Part shown: positions 1 to 6,579 of the stretch, piece after piece
Layout of the letters: every line of letters begins with the position of its first letter
Numbering within the stretch: the stretch's first letter is position 1
Source: JBBAAS01 sp041658125
GTDB taxonomy: Bacteria > Patescibacteriota > Microgenomatia > UBA12405
Reading direction: 5' to 3'
Assembly: GCA_041658125.1 (NCBI GenBank)
Contig: JBBAAS010000021.1
Coordinates: 1 to 12,392, forward strand
DNA: 12,392 bases
Translations under genes and position numbers: made by a program
The notes under the pieces: generated by a model
What the model saw: only the letters and a program-made list of their open reading frames with translations
The model's database searches: none
What the model was told of the DNA's origin: nothing

Positions 1-171
1 TCTGAAAAATTGACCAAAACTCAAAAAGCTTTTGAGGCTGGTAAACTTATTGCCAAAGCCGCTTTAAAGAAAAATATTAAAAAAGTTAAATTTGATCGGG
101 GTCTCTACCTCTTTCATGGTCGCGTTAGGGCTGTTGCCGAGGGCGCCCGGGAGGCTGGACTTCTTTTATAA
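1..171 (+). CDS. rplR: 50S ribosomal protein L18, C-terminal part (partial)
   Basis: The open frame enters from the left edge and ends at TAA 169-171, giving the last 56 residues of L18. The C-terminal block FDRGLYLFHGRVRAVAEGAR followed by EAGLLL is the classic L18 ending, in which the FDRGG/YHGRV segment packs against 5S rRNA in the large subunit central protuberance. The usual FDRGG is FDRGL here. The gene directly precedes rpsE, with three bases (ACT) between its stop and the next ATG and in the same frame, so translation of the pair is probably coupled. The start and 5S-binding N-terminus lie outside the window. The identification is firm from the motif and from the conserved L18-S5-L15 order. 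Confidence 0.95.
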   Translation, partial: SEKLTKTQKAFEAGKLIAKAALKKNIKKVKFDRGLYLFHGRVRAVAEGAREAGLLL

Positions 172-174
172 ACT

Positions 175-636
175 ATGCCATACGATCCAACCAGAAAATT
201 TGACAAGCCCGAAAGTGAATTCACCGATAAGGTTGTCCAAATTAAAAGAGTTTCTAAAAAAACCAAAGGCGGTAACCAAATTAGTTTTACTGCCCTGGTC
301 GTCACCGGTGACAAAAAATCCCGGGTTGGTGTTGGCCTTGGCAAAGCTAAAAGTGTTGCCAGTGCTATTCAAAAAGCTATCCAAAAAGGCCGCAAAAGTA
401 TGATTACCATTCCCACTCAAAACGGAACCATCATCAATTCCATTAAGCTTAAATTTAAAAGTGCTATTATTCTCCTTCGTCCCGGTAAGTCGGGCAGTGG
501 CTTGATTGCTGGTGGTCCGGTTAGAGCTGTCGTCGAGGCCGCCGGTGTCAAAGATATTGCCTCCAAAATTATCGGTTCTAAAAATAAGTCCGTCAACGTC
601 TGGGCCACCCTTAAGGCTCTTTCAATGCTAAGATAA
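175..636 (+). CDS. rpsE: 30S ribosomal protein S5
   Basis: This 153-aa protein is S5, a small-subunit protein that contacts S4 and S8 and helps set decoding accuracy. The N-terminal double-stranded RNA-binding-like domain shows VVTGDKKSRVGVGLGKAKSV (about residues 42-61), followed by AIQKAIQKGRK. The C-terminal domain carries GSGLIAGGPVRAVVEAAGVK and ends in VWATLKALSMLR. The length is slightly below the usual 160-170 because both ends are short. The ATG follows the rplR stop as TAA-ACT-ATG with no recognisable Shine-Dalgarno sequence. No L30 gene lies between this gene and rplO, although rpsE-rpmD-rplO is the usual order; loss of L30 is a reported CPR trait. Confidence 0.97.
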   Translation: MPYDPTRKFDKPESEFTDKVVQIKRVSKKTKGGNQISFTALVVTGDKKSRVGVGLGKAKSVASAIQKAIQKGRKSMITIPTQNGTIINSIKLKFKSAIILLRPGKSGSGLIAGGPVRAVVEAAGVKDIASKIIGSKNKSVNVWATLKALSMLR

Positions 637-647
637 AAAGTACTATT

Positions 648-1094
648 ATGGAAATTTTAAATAATTTACCCAAAACCACCACTAAACAACAAAAACGCGT
701 TGGCCGGGGTATCGGTTCCGGCGCCGGTGGTCACACTACCGGCAAGGGTGCTAAGGGTGATAAGGTTCGCGGTAAAACCAAGCTAACTTTTGACGGTACC
801 AAAATTAAAAAGTCTTGGATTAAACGTTTACCTTTTTTGCGTGGTAAACATCGAACTTTACCGGTTACTAAAATTAAAAATTTCAGTTTAAGTCAACTTG
901 AAAAATGGTTTAAAGCAAACGATACTGTTTCTCCCGAAAGCTTAATTAAAAAATCAAAGGTCAACTTTGATTCCAAGTACATTGTCAAAATTTTAAGCAA
1001 CGGCTCTCTTACCAAACCTCTGACTTTTAAAAATATTCAGTTTTCTTCGGGAGCTAAAACCCAAATTATCTCTGCCGGAGGTTCGATAGACTAA
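648..1094 (+). CDS. rplO: 50S ribosomal protein L15
   Basis: This 148-aa protein is L15, a late-assembly large-subunit protein that binds 23S rRNA. The N-terminal Gly/Arg/Lys-rich extension that threads into rRNA is clear: KRVGRGIGSGAGGHTTGKG (about residues 16-34) and further GAKGDKVRGKTK. The usual FEGGQMPL..RLPKRGF segment has drifted to FDGTKIKKSWIKRLPFLRG. The C-terminal globular part ends with AKTQIISAGGSI. It starts 11 bases after rpsE, with no Shine-Dalgarno sequence evident (AGTACTATTATGG). Its TAA shares the A with the secY ATG (TAATG), so secY is probably translated by re-initiation. Confidence 0.95.
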   Translation: MEILNNLPKTTTKQQKRVGRGIGSGAGGHTTGKGAKGDKVRGKTKLTFDGTKIKKSWIKRLPFLRGKHRTLPVTKIKNFSLSQLEKWFKANDTVSPESLIKKSKVNFDSKYIVKILSNGSLTKPLTFKNIQFSSGAKTQIISAGGSID

Positions 1095-2374
1095 TGGACA
1101 AGCTTTTTGCCGCCCTTTCGATTTATCTTCAAGCCCTCAAAACTCCCATTTTACGAAAAAAAATTCTCTTTACTCTCGGTATCTTAATTTTATTCCGTTT
1201 CATTGCTCATGTTCCGGTTCCCGGTGTTAATTTGGCTCTTCTTCGTAATTTCTTTTCTCAAAACCAACTCTTATCCCTTATCGATATCTTTTCCGGTGGC
1301 ACTTTAGCCAACTTTTCCATAGTTGCTCTAGGTCTTAATCCTTACATCAACGCTTCGGTTATGATGCAACTTCTAACCTTAGTCATTCCCGAGCTTGAAG
1401 CCCTGCAAAAAGAAGGGGAATATGGTCGGGCCAAAATTAATCAATATACTCGGATTGCCACCATTCCTCTTTCGATTGTCCAATCAATCGGTATGTATGG
1501 CATTCTTCATTCTCAAAAAATCATCGGAACATTATCTCCGCTAACTCTTGTCGCTCTTATTGCCTCTATGCTCGCCGGCACCATGATCATGATCTTTTTG
1601 GGTGAACTCATCAATCTTTACGGTGTCGGCAACGGCACTTCCATGATTATTTTTGCCGGTATTATTTCCCGTCTTCCGGTGAGTATTATTCAAACTTTTT
1701 CCATCTCCGATCTTTCTAATCCTCAAACCGGCTTCAACTTACTTATCTTTTTAGCTATCGCTATTGTCATAATTCTTGGCATTGTTATGGTCGAAGAAGC
1801 CATTTTGCGGATTCCGGTCAACTATGCTAAACGGGCTCAAACCACTTACCTTCCAATTAAAGTTGATACCGCCGGCGTTATGCCTATCATTTTCGCTGTC
1901 TCTTTAGCTACCGTTCCTTCGCTTTTAAGCCAATTTATCGGCAAAATACCCAATCCTACCATCGCCGCCGCCGCCAATGGTTTTGCCCGTTTTCTCCAAC
2001 CGTCCGGCTGGCCATACATCGTTTTTTACTTTTTATTAGTTTTGGGCTTTACTTACTTTTATACTTCAGTGGTTTTCAAGCCCAAAGATATTGCCGAGGA
2101 GCTTCGCAAATCCGGCGGTTTTATTCCCGGTATTCGTCCCGGTATTGGTACTGAACACCGGCTCAAATTTCTCATCAATCGGGTCGTCGCTATCGGCGCA
2201 GTCTTTTTGGGCCTTATTGCCGTTGTCCCTTCCATAGTTCAAAAATTTACCGGCATTTCTACTCTGACTATCGGCGGTACCAGTGTTTTAATCGCCGTTT
2301 CCGTCGTTATCGAGCTCACCCGCAAAATTGAAAACGTCGTCCAAATGTATAATTATGATAAGCTAACTTATTAA
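1094..2374 (+). CDS. secY: Protein translocase subunit SecY
   Basis: SecY forms the protein-conducting channel of the Sec translocon in the cytoplasmic membrane. The 426-aa product has ten hydrophobic segments and the family signatures in order: PVPGVN (41-46) in the first periplasmic loop and plug region, GLNPYINASVMMQLL (80-94) in TM2, GNGTSMIIFAGI (179-190) in TM5, RIPVNYAKR (239-247) in the cytosolic C4 loop, and LRKSGGFIPGIRPG (337-350) in the C5 loop that contacts SecA or the ribosome. IGGTSVLIAVSVVIE (393-407) forms TM10. Length is normal for the family. The start overlaps the rplO stop and the stop overlaps the adk start, both as TAATG, giving a coupled rplO-secY-adk block. Confidence 0.98.
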   Translation: MDKLFAALSIYLQALKTPILRKKILFTLGILILFRFIAHVPVPGVNLALLRNFFSQNQLLSLIDIFSGGTLANFSIVALGLNPYINASVMMQLLTLVIPELEALQKEGEYGRAKINQYTRIATIPLSIVQSIGMYGILHSQKIIGTLSPLTLVALIASMLAGTMIMIFLGELINLYGVGNGTSMIIFAGIISRLPVSIIQTFSISDLSNPQTGFNLLIFLAIAIVIILGIVMVEEAILRIPVNYAKRAQTTYLPIKVDTAGVMPIIFAVSLATVPSLLSQFIGKIPNPTIAAAANGFARFLQPSGWPYIVFYFLLVLGFTYFYTSVVFKPKDIAEELRKSGGFIPGIRPGIGTEHRLKFLINRVVAIGAVFLGLIAVVPSIVQKFTGISTLTIGGTSVLIAVSVVIELTRKIENVVQMYNYDKLTY

Positions 2375-2967
2375 TGTCACTTAACCTTTTTATTATTGGT
2401 CCTTCCGGTTGCGGCAAATCGACTCAAGCCAAATTAATCGCTGAAAAATATTCTCTGACCCACATGTCTATGGGCCAACTTTTACGCAACGAAATTGCTT
2501 CCAAAAGTAGTCTTGGCCTAGAAGCTCAAAGTTACATCGATGTCGGTAAATGGGTTCCCGACGAACTGGCTTTCCGGGTTTTAACCGCCAGTCTTCAAAA
2601 AATAAATAATTCCAATTTTATTCTCGATGGCTTTCCCCGGATGATCGGACAGGGGATTATGATTGAAGATCATCTAAAAAACCTAAGTCTTCCCTTTTCT
2701 TTAATTATTCATCTCGATGTTACTTTTGAAGAGATTTTAGCCCGTCGTCAAAAAAAAGGCGATGCTTTTCAGAATAAAGATCGGACTGACAACACCCCGG
2801 CCGCTATTGCCGCCAGACAAAAATCATACGAAGAAACTATTGGTCCTATTATTGATCACTACGAGCCCACCCAGAAACTTTTCCGGGTCGATGGCAACCG
2901 TCCCGTTGAACCGATCTTTACTGACATTCAAAATCGAATCGATCTTATTAATCAGTCATCTCCTTAA
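2374..2967 (+). CDS. adk: Adenylate kinase
   Basis: Adenylate kinase interconverts ATP plus AMP and 2 ADP in the cytosol. The 197-aa protein has the P-loop GPSGCGKST (9-17), the AMP-site segment MSMGQLLR (31-38), DGFPR (85-89), the ARRQ segment (123-126) opening a short LID, DRTD (136-139), and AARQKSYEE (147-155), whose Arg is expected to contact phosphate. The LID is of the short type without zinc-binding Cys. Two departures are visible: the usual GxPGxGKGT loop reads with Ser at two positions, and the usual STGD reads SMGQ. This still fits adenylate kinase best, and the position after secY is the canonical one. Both ends overlap neighbours as TAATG. Confidence 0.92.
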   Translation: MSLNLFIIGPSGCGKSTQAKLIAEKYSLTHMSMGQLLRNEIASKSSLGLEAQSYIDVGKWVPDELAFRVLTASLQKINNSNFILDGFPRMIGQGIMIEDHLKNLSLPFSLIIHLDVTFEEILARRQKKGDAFQNKDRTDNTPAAIAARQKSYEETIGPIIDHYEPTQKLFRVDGNRPVEPIFTDIQNRIDLINQSSP

Positions 2968-3242
2968 TGACTCTCAAAGTTCAAGAATCACAGACTCAAA
3001 CCATTTTTATCGCCCTCCTCGGTTCTTTTATCCTCCTTTTTGTTTTGATGGCCTGGCTTCTCTTCCCCACCCAATCATCCAAAACTGTTCCCATCACCCC
3101 CATTGTCACCTCCACAGAGAAAGACAATGCCGTTGAAGGCAGATTTTGTGGCGGAATTGCTGGCATTTTATGTTCGGAAGGATATGAATGCAAGCTTGAC
3201 GGAAACTATCCCGATGCCGGCGGAAAATGTTTGAAGAATTAA
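2967..3242 (+). CDS. Small membrane-anchored four-cysteine protein, function unknown
   Basis: This 91-aa protein has no function I can name. Residues about 12-34 form a single strongly hydrophobic helix (IFIALLGSFILLFVLMAWLL) preceded by a short polar N-terminus, so it is probably a signal anchor. A Ser/Thr/Pro linker follows (about 35-55). The C-terminal module is FCGGIAGILCSEGYECKLDG, then NYPDAGGKCLKN, with Cys at 61, 69, 75 and 88. This spacing resembles small extracytoplasmic Cys-rich modules I associate with CPR proteins, possibly held by disulfides. It begins inside the adk stop (TAATG), so it is co-translated with adk, and it occupies the slot between adk and infA where methionine aminopeptidase (map) is often encoded. 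The frame is well supported; the function is not. Confidence 0.8.
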   Translation: MTLKVQESQTQTIFIALLGSFILLFVLMAWLLFPTQSSKTVPITPIVTSTEKDNAVEGRFCGGIAGILCSEGYECKLDGNYPDAGGKCLKN

Positions 3243-3259
3243 TATTATTAATTTATACA
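3231..3259 (+). promoter_or_regulatory. Candidate promoter upstream of infA
   Basis: TTGAAG (3231-3236), a 17-bp spacer and TATACA (3254-3259) precede infA. The predicted start near 3266 would leave a leader of about 7 nt before the ATG at 3273. Each hexamer matches the sigma-70 consensus at 4 of 6 positions and the region is AT-rich, so this is a moderate call. There is no Shine-Dalgarno sequence before infA. Confidence 0.4.
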
Positions 3260-3272
3260 CACCCACTACTCA

Positions 3273-3479
3273 ATGATCAAGGAACCACAAGTTCGGGGTC
3301 AGGTGACTGAAGTTTTACCTGCCGCTCTTTACCGGGTTCAGCTTGTCGACGGTAAGCTGATAGTTTGTCATATAGCCGGTAAGTTACGTATGAATCACAT
3401 TCGTGTCATCGCCGGTGACAACGTTTCTTTAGTCCTTAGTCCCGACGGCGACAAGGGCCGTATTACCTATAGAGGATAA
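3273..3479 (+). CDS. infA: Translation initiation factor IF-1
   Basis: This 68-aa protein is IF-1, the single-domain OB-fold (S1-like) factor that binds the 30S A site during initiation. Recognisable family segments are VRGQVTEVLPAALYRVQL (7-24), VCHIAGKLRMNHIRVIAGD (31-49) and the ending DKGRITYRG. The length is close to the usual 70-73, with a slightly short start (MIKEPQ instead of a longer Lys/Glu-rich leader). It does not overlap the preceding gene, and a candidate promoter with a very short leader lies just upstream. Position between the adk region and rpmJ is the canonical infA location. Confidence 0.95.
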   Translation: MIKEPQVRGQVTEVLPAALYRVQLVDGKLIVCHIAGKLRMNHIRVIAGDNVSLVLSPDGDKGRITYRG

Positions 3480-3493
3480 TTATAACTAAGTCT

Positions 3494-3522
3494 TTGATAT
3501 TGTCCGTGTTTTGGGGTACAAT
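3494..3522 (+). promoter_or_regulatory. Strong sigma-70-type promoter driving rpmJ and the alpha-operon genes
   Basis: TTGATA (3494-3499), a spacer of exactly 17 bp and TACAAT (3517-3522) sit in the 58-bp gap between infA and rpmJ. Each hexamer matches the consensus at 5 of 6 positions. Transcription would start near 3529, leaving about 8-9 nt before the rpmJ ATG at 3538, too short for a normal Shine-Dalgarno sequence. It would supply a transcript from rpmJ through at least rpsI. Confidence 0.72.
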
Positions 3523-3537
3523 ATCCAAGTTCAAACT

Positions 3538-3651
3538 ATGAAGGTCCAATCCAGCATTAAACGTCGATGCAAAAACTGTAAAATCGTAATCCGTCGTGGG
3601 TTGAGGCGCGTTATCTGTTCGACCAAAAAACACAACCAAAAACAAGGCTAA
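3538..3651 (+). CDS. rpmJ: 50S ribosomal protein L36
   Basis: This 37-aa protein is L36, the small zinc-ribbon protein of the large subunit. The sequence runs MKVQSSIKRRCKNCKIVIRR and then GLRRVICSTKKHNQKQG. The zinc ligands of the C+ form are all present as C11-x2-C14-x12-C27-x4-H32. The length is exactly the family norm. The ATG lies 2 nt after TCAAACT, with no Shine-Dalgarno sequence, about 15 nt downstream of a strong -10 element. It ends 2 nt before the rpsM ATG. The identity is unambiguous from size, zinc motif and location between infA and rpsM. Confidence 0.97.
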   Translation: MKVQSSIKRRCKNCKIVIRRGLRRVICSTKKHNQKQG

Positions 3652-3653
3652 TT

Positions 3654-4118
3654 ATGAGAATTGCAGGAGTCGAAATACCGGATCATGTTCGTGCTGAAAA
3701 TGGCTTAACCAAAATTTTTGGTATTGGCAAAACTAACGTCTTAGCTTTAATGAAAGCTGCCAAAATTAATCCTGACACTCGCATTAAAGAACTAACCCGT
3801 GACGATGTCGGTAATTTGATGAAAGCTTTGGAAGGTTTCAAGGTTGAAGGTGATCTTAAAAAAGAAATCCGTGAAAGCATTGACCGGCTCAAAGCCATCA
3901 AGTCATATCGTGGTATTCGCCACATAGTTTCACTTCCTGTTCGCGGTCAGCGAACCAAATCTAATGCCCGTACTCGTAAGGGCAAGAAAAAAACCGTCGG
4001 TTCACTTACAAAAGAAGCCTGGGCAAAAATTGAAGCCCAGCAAAAAACAGCCGCAACGGCTACCGCCACTGCCGCTCCGACTGCCGCCGCTACTCCGGCC
4101 ACTCCGGTCGCCAAATAA
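3654..4118 (+). CDS. rpsM: 30S ribosomal protein S13 with an Ala/Thr/Pro-rich C-terminal extension
   Basis: S13 sits in the small-subunit head, touches the P-site tRNA and forms bridges to the large subunit. The 154-aa product has the normal body: MRIAGVEIPD at the start, the helix-hairpin-helix IFGIGKTN (21-28), YRGIRHIVSLPVRGQRTKSN (85-104) and ARTRKGKKKT (105-114). After about residue 114, where most S13 proteins end, it continues through SLTKEAWAKIEAQQ into a low-complexity tail of Ala, Thr and Pro (131-154). Normal length is about 115-125. The tail is encoded by GCC/ACC-like triplets and could have grown by slippage. It is followed 5 nt later by rpsK. Confidence 0.96.
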   Translation: MRIAGVEIPDHVRAENGLTKIFGIGKTNVLALMKAAKINPDTRIKELTRDDVGNLMKALEGFKVEGDLKKEIRESIDRLKAIKSYRGIRHIVSLPVRGQRTKSNARTRKGKKKTVGSLTKEAWAKIEAQQKTAATATATAAPTAAATPATPVAK

Positions 4119-4123
4119 CCACT

Positions 4124-4540
4124 ATGCCAGAAACTCAACCTTCAACCACTACTAAAAAAGTCCCGGCCAGAAAAAAAACGGTTCAAAAATCATTTGTCGA
4201 AGGGCATCTTTATGTTAGTTCTAGCTTCAACAATACTATTGCCACCGTTACCGATCCCAAAGGCAACGTTTTAAGCTGGTCATCCGCCGGTAATTGTGGT
4301 TTTAAGGGTGCCCGCAAATCAACTCCTTTTGCCGCTACTACCGCTATTGAAAAAGCCCTTGAAGCTTCAAAAAAATATGGTTTAAAAAAATTATCTGTTT
4401 ATCTCAAAGGACCCGGTACTGGTCGCGATGCCGCTCTTCGCTTTCTTCGTGCCAAAAGGGATTTTGATGTCGACTTGATTGCTGACGTCACTCCGATTCC
4501 TCACAACGGTCCCCGTCCTCCCAAGCAAAGAAGGATTTAA
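4124..4540 (+). CDS. rpsK: 30S ribosomal protein S11
   Basis: This 138-aa protein is S11, which lies on the 30S platform beside the Shine-Dalgarno/anti-Shine-Dalgarno helix and next to S7 and S18. The N-terminal 20 residues are a Thr/Lys-rich tail. The core is clear: EGHLYVSSSFNNTIATVTDP (26-45), WSSAGNCGFKGARKSTPFAA (52-71), VYLKGPGTGRDAALR (92-106) and the ending ADVTPIPHNGPRPPKQRRI. In many bacteria the last block reads HNGCRPPK; the Cys is Pro here. The start follows rpsM as TAA-CC-ACT-ATG without a Shine-Dalgarno sequence. Confidence 0.97.
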   Translation: MPETQPSTTTKKVPARKKTVQKSFVEGHLYVSSSFNNTIATVTDPKGNVLSWSSAGNCGFKGARKSTPFAATTAIEKALEASKKYGLKKLSVYLKGPGTGRDAALRFLRAKRDFDVDLIADVTPIPHNGPRPPKQRRI

Positions 4541-4545
4541 CAACT

Positions 4546-5178
4546 ATGAGTCGAATGGGTTACGAAACAAAGTGTCGTCTCTGCCGCTCCGAAGGCACCA
4601 AGCTTTTTCTAAAAGGCCTCCGCTGTACCGGCAAGTGTCCTATTGATCGCAAGGGAGCTGTTCTCCCCGGTATGCATGGGGCCAAAGGCCGTCGCGGTAA
4701 ACCAACTGATTATGGTATTCAACTCCGCGCCAAGCAAAAAGCTAAGCGCACTTACGGTGTTTTGGAAACTCAGTTTAGAAACCTTTATCTTCAGGCTAAA
4801 AAGCTCAAAGGTCAAATTGGCGACAATCTTTTAATCTTGCTCGAAAGAAGGCTGGACAACGTTGTTTATGTTTGTGGCTTATCTTCGTCCCGCTCTCATT
4901 CCAAACAACTTATTAGCCATGGCCACATTTTGGTCAATCAAAAACTTCTCAATCGTTCCTCTTATCAGGTAAAAATTGACGACATCGTTTCTTTAAGCCC
5001 AAAAATCATCGACACCGCCAAAGACGGTCTCCGTCTTTCCGACAAGGATTTCAACCCGCCCAGCTGGGTTGAGCTCGAAAAATCAAAATATCTCGCCAAA
5101 ATAGCCTCTCTGCCTCGTCTGGCCGAGATCCAGTCCGGCGTAGATATTAATTTAATAATTGAATATTATTCAAGATAA
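4546..5178 (+). CDS. rpsD: 30S ribosomal protein S4 (zinc-binding form)
   Basis: This 210-aa protein is S4, the primary 16S rRNA binder that nucleates 5' domain assembly and, with S5, affects accuracy. The N-terminal zinc finger has all four Cys as C10-x2-C13-x13-C27-x3-C31. The S4 RNA-binding domain follows, with LERRLDNVVYVCGLSSSRSH (99-118) and QLISHGHILVNQ (121-132). The C-terminus ends VDINLIIEYYSR, as usual. A weak AAGGA (4531-4535) lies 10 nt before the ATG inside the end of rpsK, and ACT directly precedes the ATG. In other bacteria S4 autoregulates the alpha operon; I see no clear pseudoknot leader here. Confidence 0.97.
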   Translation: MSRMGYETKCRLCRSEGTKLFLKGLRCTGKCPIDRKGAVLPGMHGAKGRRGKPTDYGIQLRAKQKAKRTYGVLETQFRNLYLQAKKLKGQIGDNLLILLERRLDNVVYVCGLSSSRSHSKQLISHGHILVNQKLLNRSSYQVKIDDIVSLSPKIIDTAKDGLRLSDKDFNPPSWVELEKSKYLAKIASLPRLAEIQSGVDINLIIEYYSR

Positions 5179-5183
5179 TCAAA

Positions 5184-5189
5184 AAGGAG
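5184..5189 (+). promoter_or_regulatory. Shine-Dalgarno sequence of rpoA
   Basis: AAGGAG ends 4 nt before the rpoA ATG at 5194. It is one of only two strong Shine-Dalgarno sequences in the window, the other being at the 84-aa gene near 9329. It marks rpoA as initiated independently of rpsD. A perfect TTGAATA-T-TATTCAA inverted repeat (5159-5173) overlaps the rpsD end just upstream. Confidence 0.75.
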
Positions 5190-5193
5190 ACTT

Positions 5194-6111
5194 ATGATTG
5201 ACACCAGCAAATTTCATATTAATACCATCAAATCTACCCCCAGTTACGGTAAATTTGAGTTAAGCCCTTTAGTTGGTGGTTTTGGCCACACCATTGGCAA
5301 TGGTATTCGCCGCATTTTGTTTATCACTATTCCCGGGGCCGCTATCACCAAAATTCGGGTTGACGGTGCTACCCATCTTTTTACCACTCTTCCCGGTGTC
5401 AAAGAAGATTTGGTTGAAATTTCTCTAAATCTTAAAAAAATTAAGTTTGCTTATACCAAAGACGAACCTATCGTTTTGGAACTGAATAAAAAAGGTAATG
5501 GCATAATTACCGCCGCCGACATTGCTGACAATGAACTTTGCAAAGTGGCCAATCCTGATCAGTACATTGCCACTCTTTCCGACTCAAAATCTTCTCTCAA
5601 GCTCGAGATGACTGTTGAAAGAGGCATTGGTTACACTATGGCTCGGGAACAAAAAACCGATATTATCGGCGAAATTATTCTCGATGCCGCTTTTACCCCC
5701 GTTATCAAAGTCAACTACACCGTTGAACCTACCCGTTTGGGTAAAAAGTCTAACTTCGATAAGTTAACCATGGAAATTTGGACCGACGGATCAGTTGATC
5801 CTCTTTATGCTCTTAAATATGCTGCCAAAGACTTAATTAATTCTCTCAACCAAATCGTTGATCCCAAAGAGTTCAGTGAAGAAGTAATTACTCTTGCCGC
5901 TAATCCTTCCATCCAAGGTGCCGATATTTCTGTTGAAGAAATTGAGTTGCCTCTTCGGGTCACTAATGCTTTGAAAAAGGCAGGTTATGGTACTATCGAC
6001 ACTCTCTTAAAATCCGGTCGTTTGGAAGTTAGCAAAGCTAAAAATGTTGGCGAAAAATCTTTAAAAATTATTGATTCTTGGCTCAAGGAAAAAGGTTTTT
6101 CTTGGAAATAA
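5194..6111 (+). CDS. rpoA: DNA-directed RNA polymerase subunit alpha
   Basis: The alpha subunit dimerises to scaffold beta and beta-prime and contacts promoters and activators. The 305-aa product has the N-terminal dimerisation domain (about 1-230), with LSPLVGGFGHTIGNGIRRIL (23-42) as the signature, and VEPTRLG (178-184) in the insert domain. A linker with a SVEEIELPLR boundary leads to the helical C-terminal domain (about 246-305): LRVTNALKKAGYGTIDTLL and NVGEKSLKIIDSWLKEKG. By alignment in my head, R255, N258 and K288 correspond to the E. coli residues R265, N268 and K298 used for UP-element DNA binding, so AT-rich upstream elements could matter here. It ends 3 nt before rplQ (TAA-ACT-ATG). 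Confidence 0.98.
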   Translation: MIDTSKFHINTIKSTPSYGKFELSPLVGGFGHTIGNGIRRILFITIPGAAITKIRVDGATHLFTTLPGVKEDLVEISLNLKKIKFAYTKDEPIVLELNKKGNGIITAADIADNELCKVANPDQYIATLSDSKSSLKLEMTVERGIGYTMAREQKTDIIGEIILDAAFTPVIKVNYTVEPTRLGKKSNFDKLTMEIWTDGSVDPLYALKYAAKDLINSLNQIVDPKEFSEEVITLAANPSIQGADISVEEIELPLRVTNALKKAGYGTIDTLLKSGRLEVSKAKNVGEKSLKIIDSWLKEKGFSWK

Positions 6112-6114
6112 ACT

Positions 6115-6579
6115 ATGCGTCATCGTAATTTCGGTCGCCAGTTGGGCCGTAATCATAACCAGCGTAAGGGTCTTTTTAGAAACCAGGTAAAAGATGTGTT
6201 TACCTATGGTTCCATCAAAACTACCGAAGCCAAAGCCAAGTCGATTGTTCCCGACGTAGAACATTTATGTTCGATAATCGTTACCAAGTCATCTGACTTA
6301 GTTCAAAAAGAACTGCAAAAAACTTTTAGCAAAAATCAAACAAAAATAATTTTAGAAAAGTTTGCTCTTGCCTTTGTTGGTCAAACTTCCAATTTTACAA
6401 AAATTACTCCGATAAAATTTAGACAAGGCGACAATGCTCTTATTGTCAAATTTGCTTTTGTTAAGCCGTTTACCTCTCTTCCGGTTAAAAAAGTAGAAGT
6501 CAAAAAAGTAAAAGACAAAAAAGAGAAACCGGCCTCAAAAACCGTCAAGGTTAAAAAAGTTCGGAAGGATACCAAATGA
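6115..6579 (+). CDS. rplQ: 50S ribosomal protein L17 with a Lys-rich C-terminal tail
   Basis: This 154-aa protein is L17, which sits near the exit tunnel rim of the large subunit. The start MRHRNFGRQLGRNHNQRKGL (1-20) is diagnostic, followed by LFRNQVKDVFTYGSIKTTEA and the AKAKSIVPDVEHL helix. The usual GGYTRI..RRGD block is present in altered form as SNFTKITPIKFRQGDNA (92-108). Most bacterial L17 proteins end near residue 115-125; here a Lys/Val/Glu-rich tail continues to 154 (VKKVEVKKVKDKKEKPASK and on). It uses TGA, overlapping the rplM ATG as ATGA, which is evidence that TGA is a stop in this genome. Confidence 0.96.
   Translation: MRHRNFGRQLGRNHNQRKGLFRNQVKDVFTYGSIKTTEAKAKSIVPDVEHLCSIIVTKSSDLVQKELQKTFSKNQTKIILEKFALAFVGQTSNFTKITPIKFRQGDNALIVKFAFVKPFTSLPVKKVEVKKVKDKKEKPASKTVKVKKVRKDTK

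Noticed and set aside
2374..2967. Adk as a non-adenylate kinase because of its Ser-containing P-loop
   Set aside because: DGFPR, the short LID arginines and the secY-adk position all fit adenylate kinase; the loop change is minor.
2762..3136. 124-codon plus-strand frame overlapping adk and the four-Cys gene
   Set aside because: Pro/Arg/His-rich translation with no motif; both real genes are recognisable in other frames.
5159..5173. TTGAATA-T-TATTCAA inverted repeat before rpoA as an operator
   Set aside because: It lies in rpsD codons (IIEYYSR), is AT-rich and short; chance is likely without conservation data.
6577..6579. Alternative genetic code with TGA as Gly (Absconditabacteria/Gracilibacteria)
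   Set aside because: TGA ends rplQ at an ATGA junction and also ends the GIY-YIG gene where the family normally stops; no in-frame TGA is needed elsewhere.
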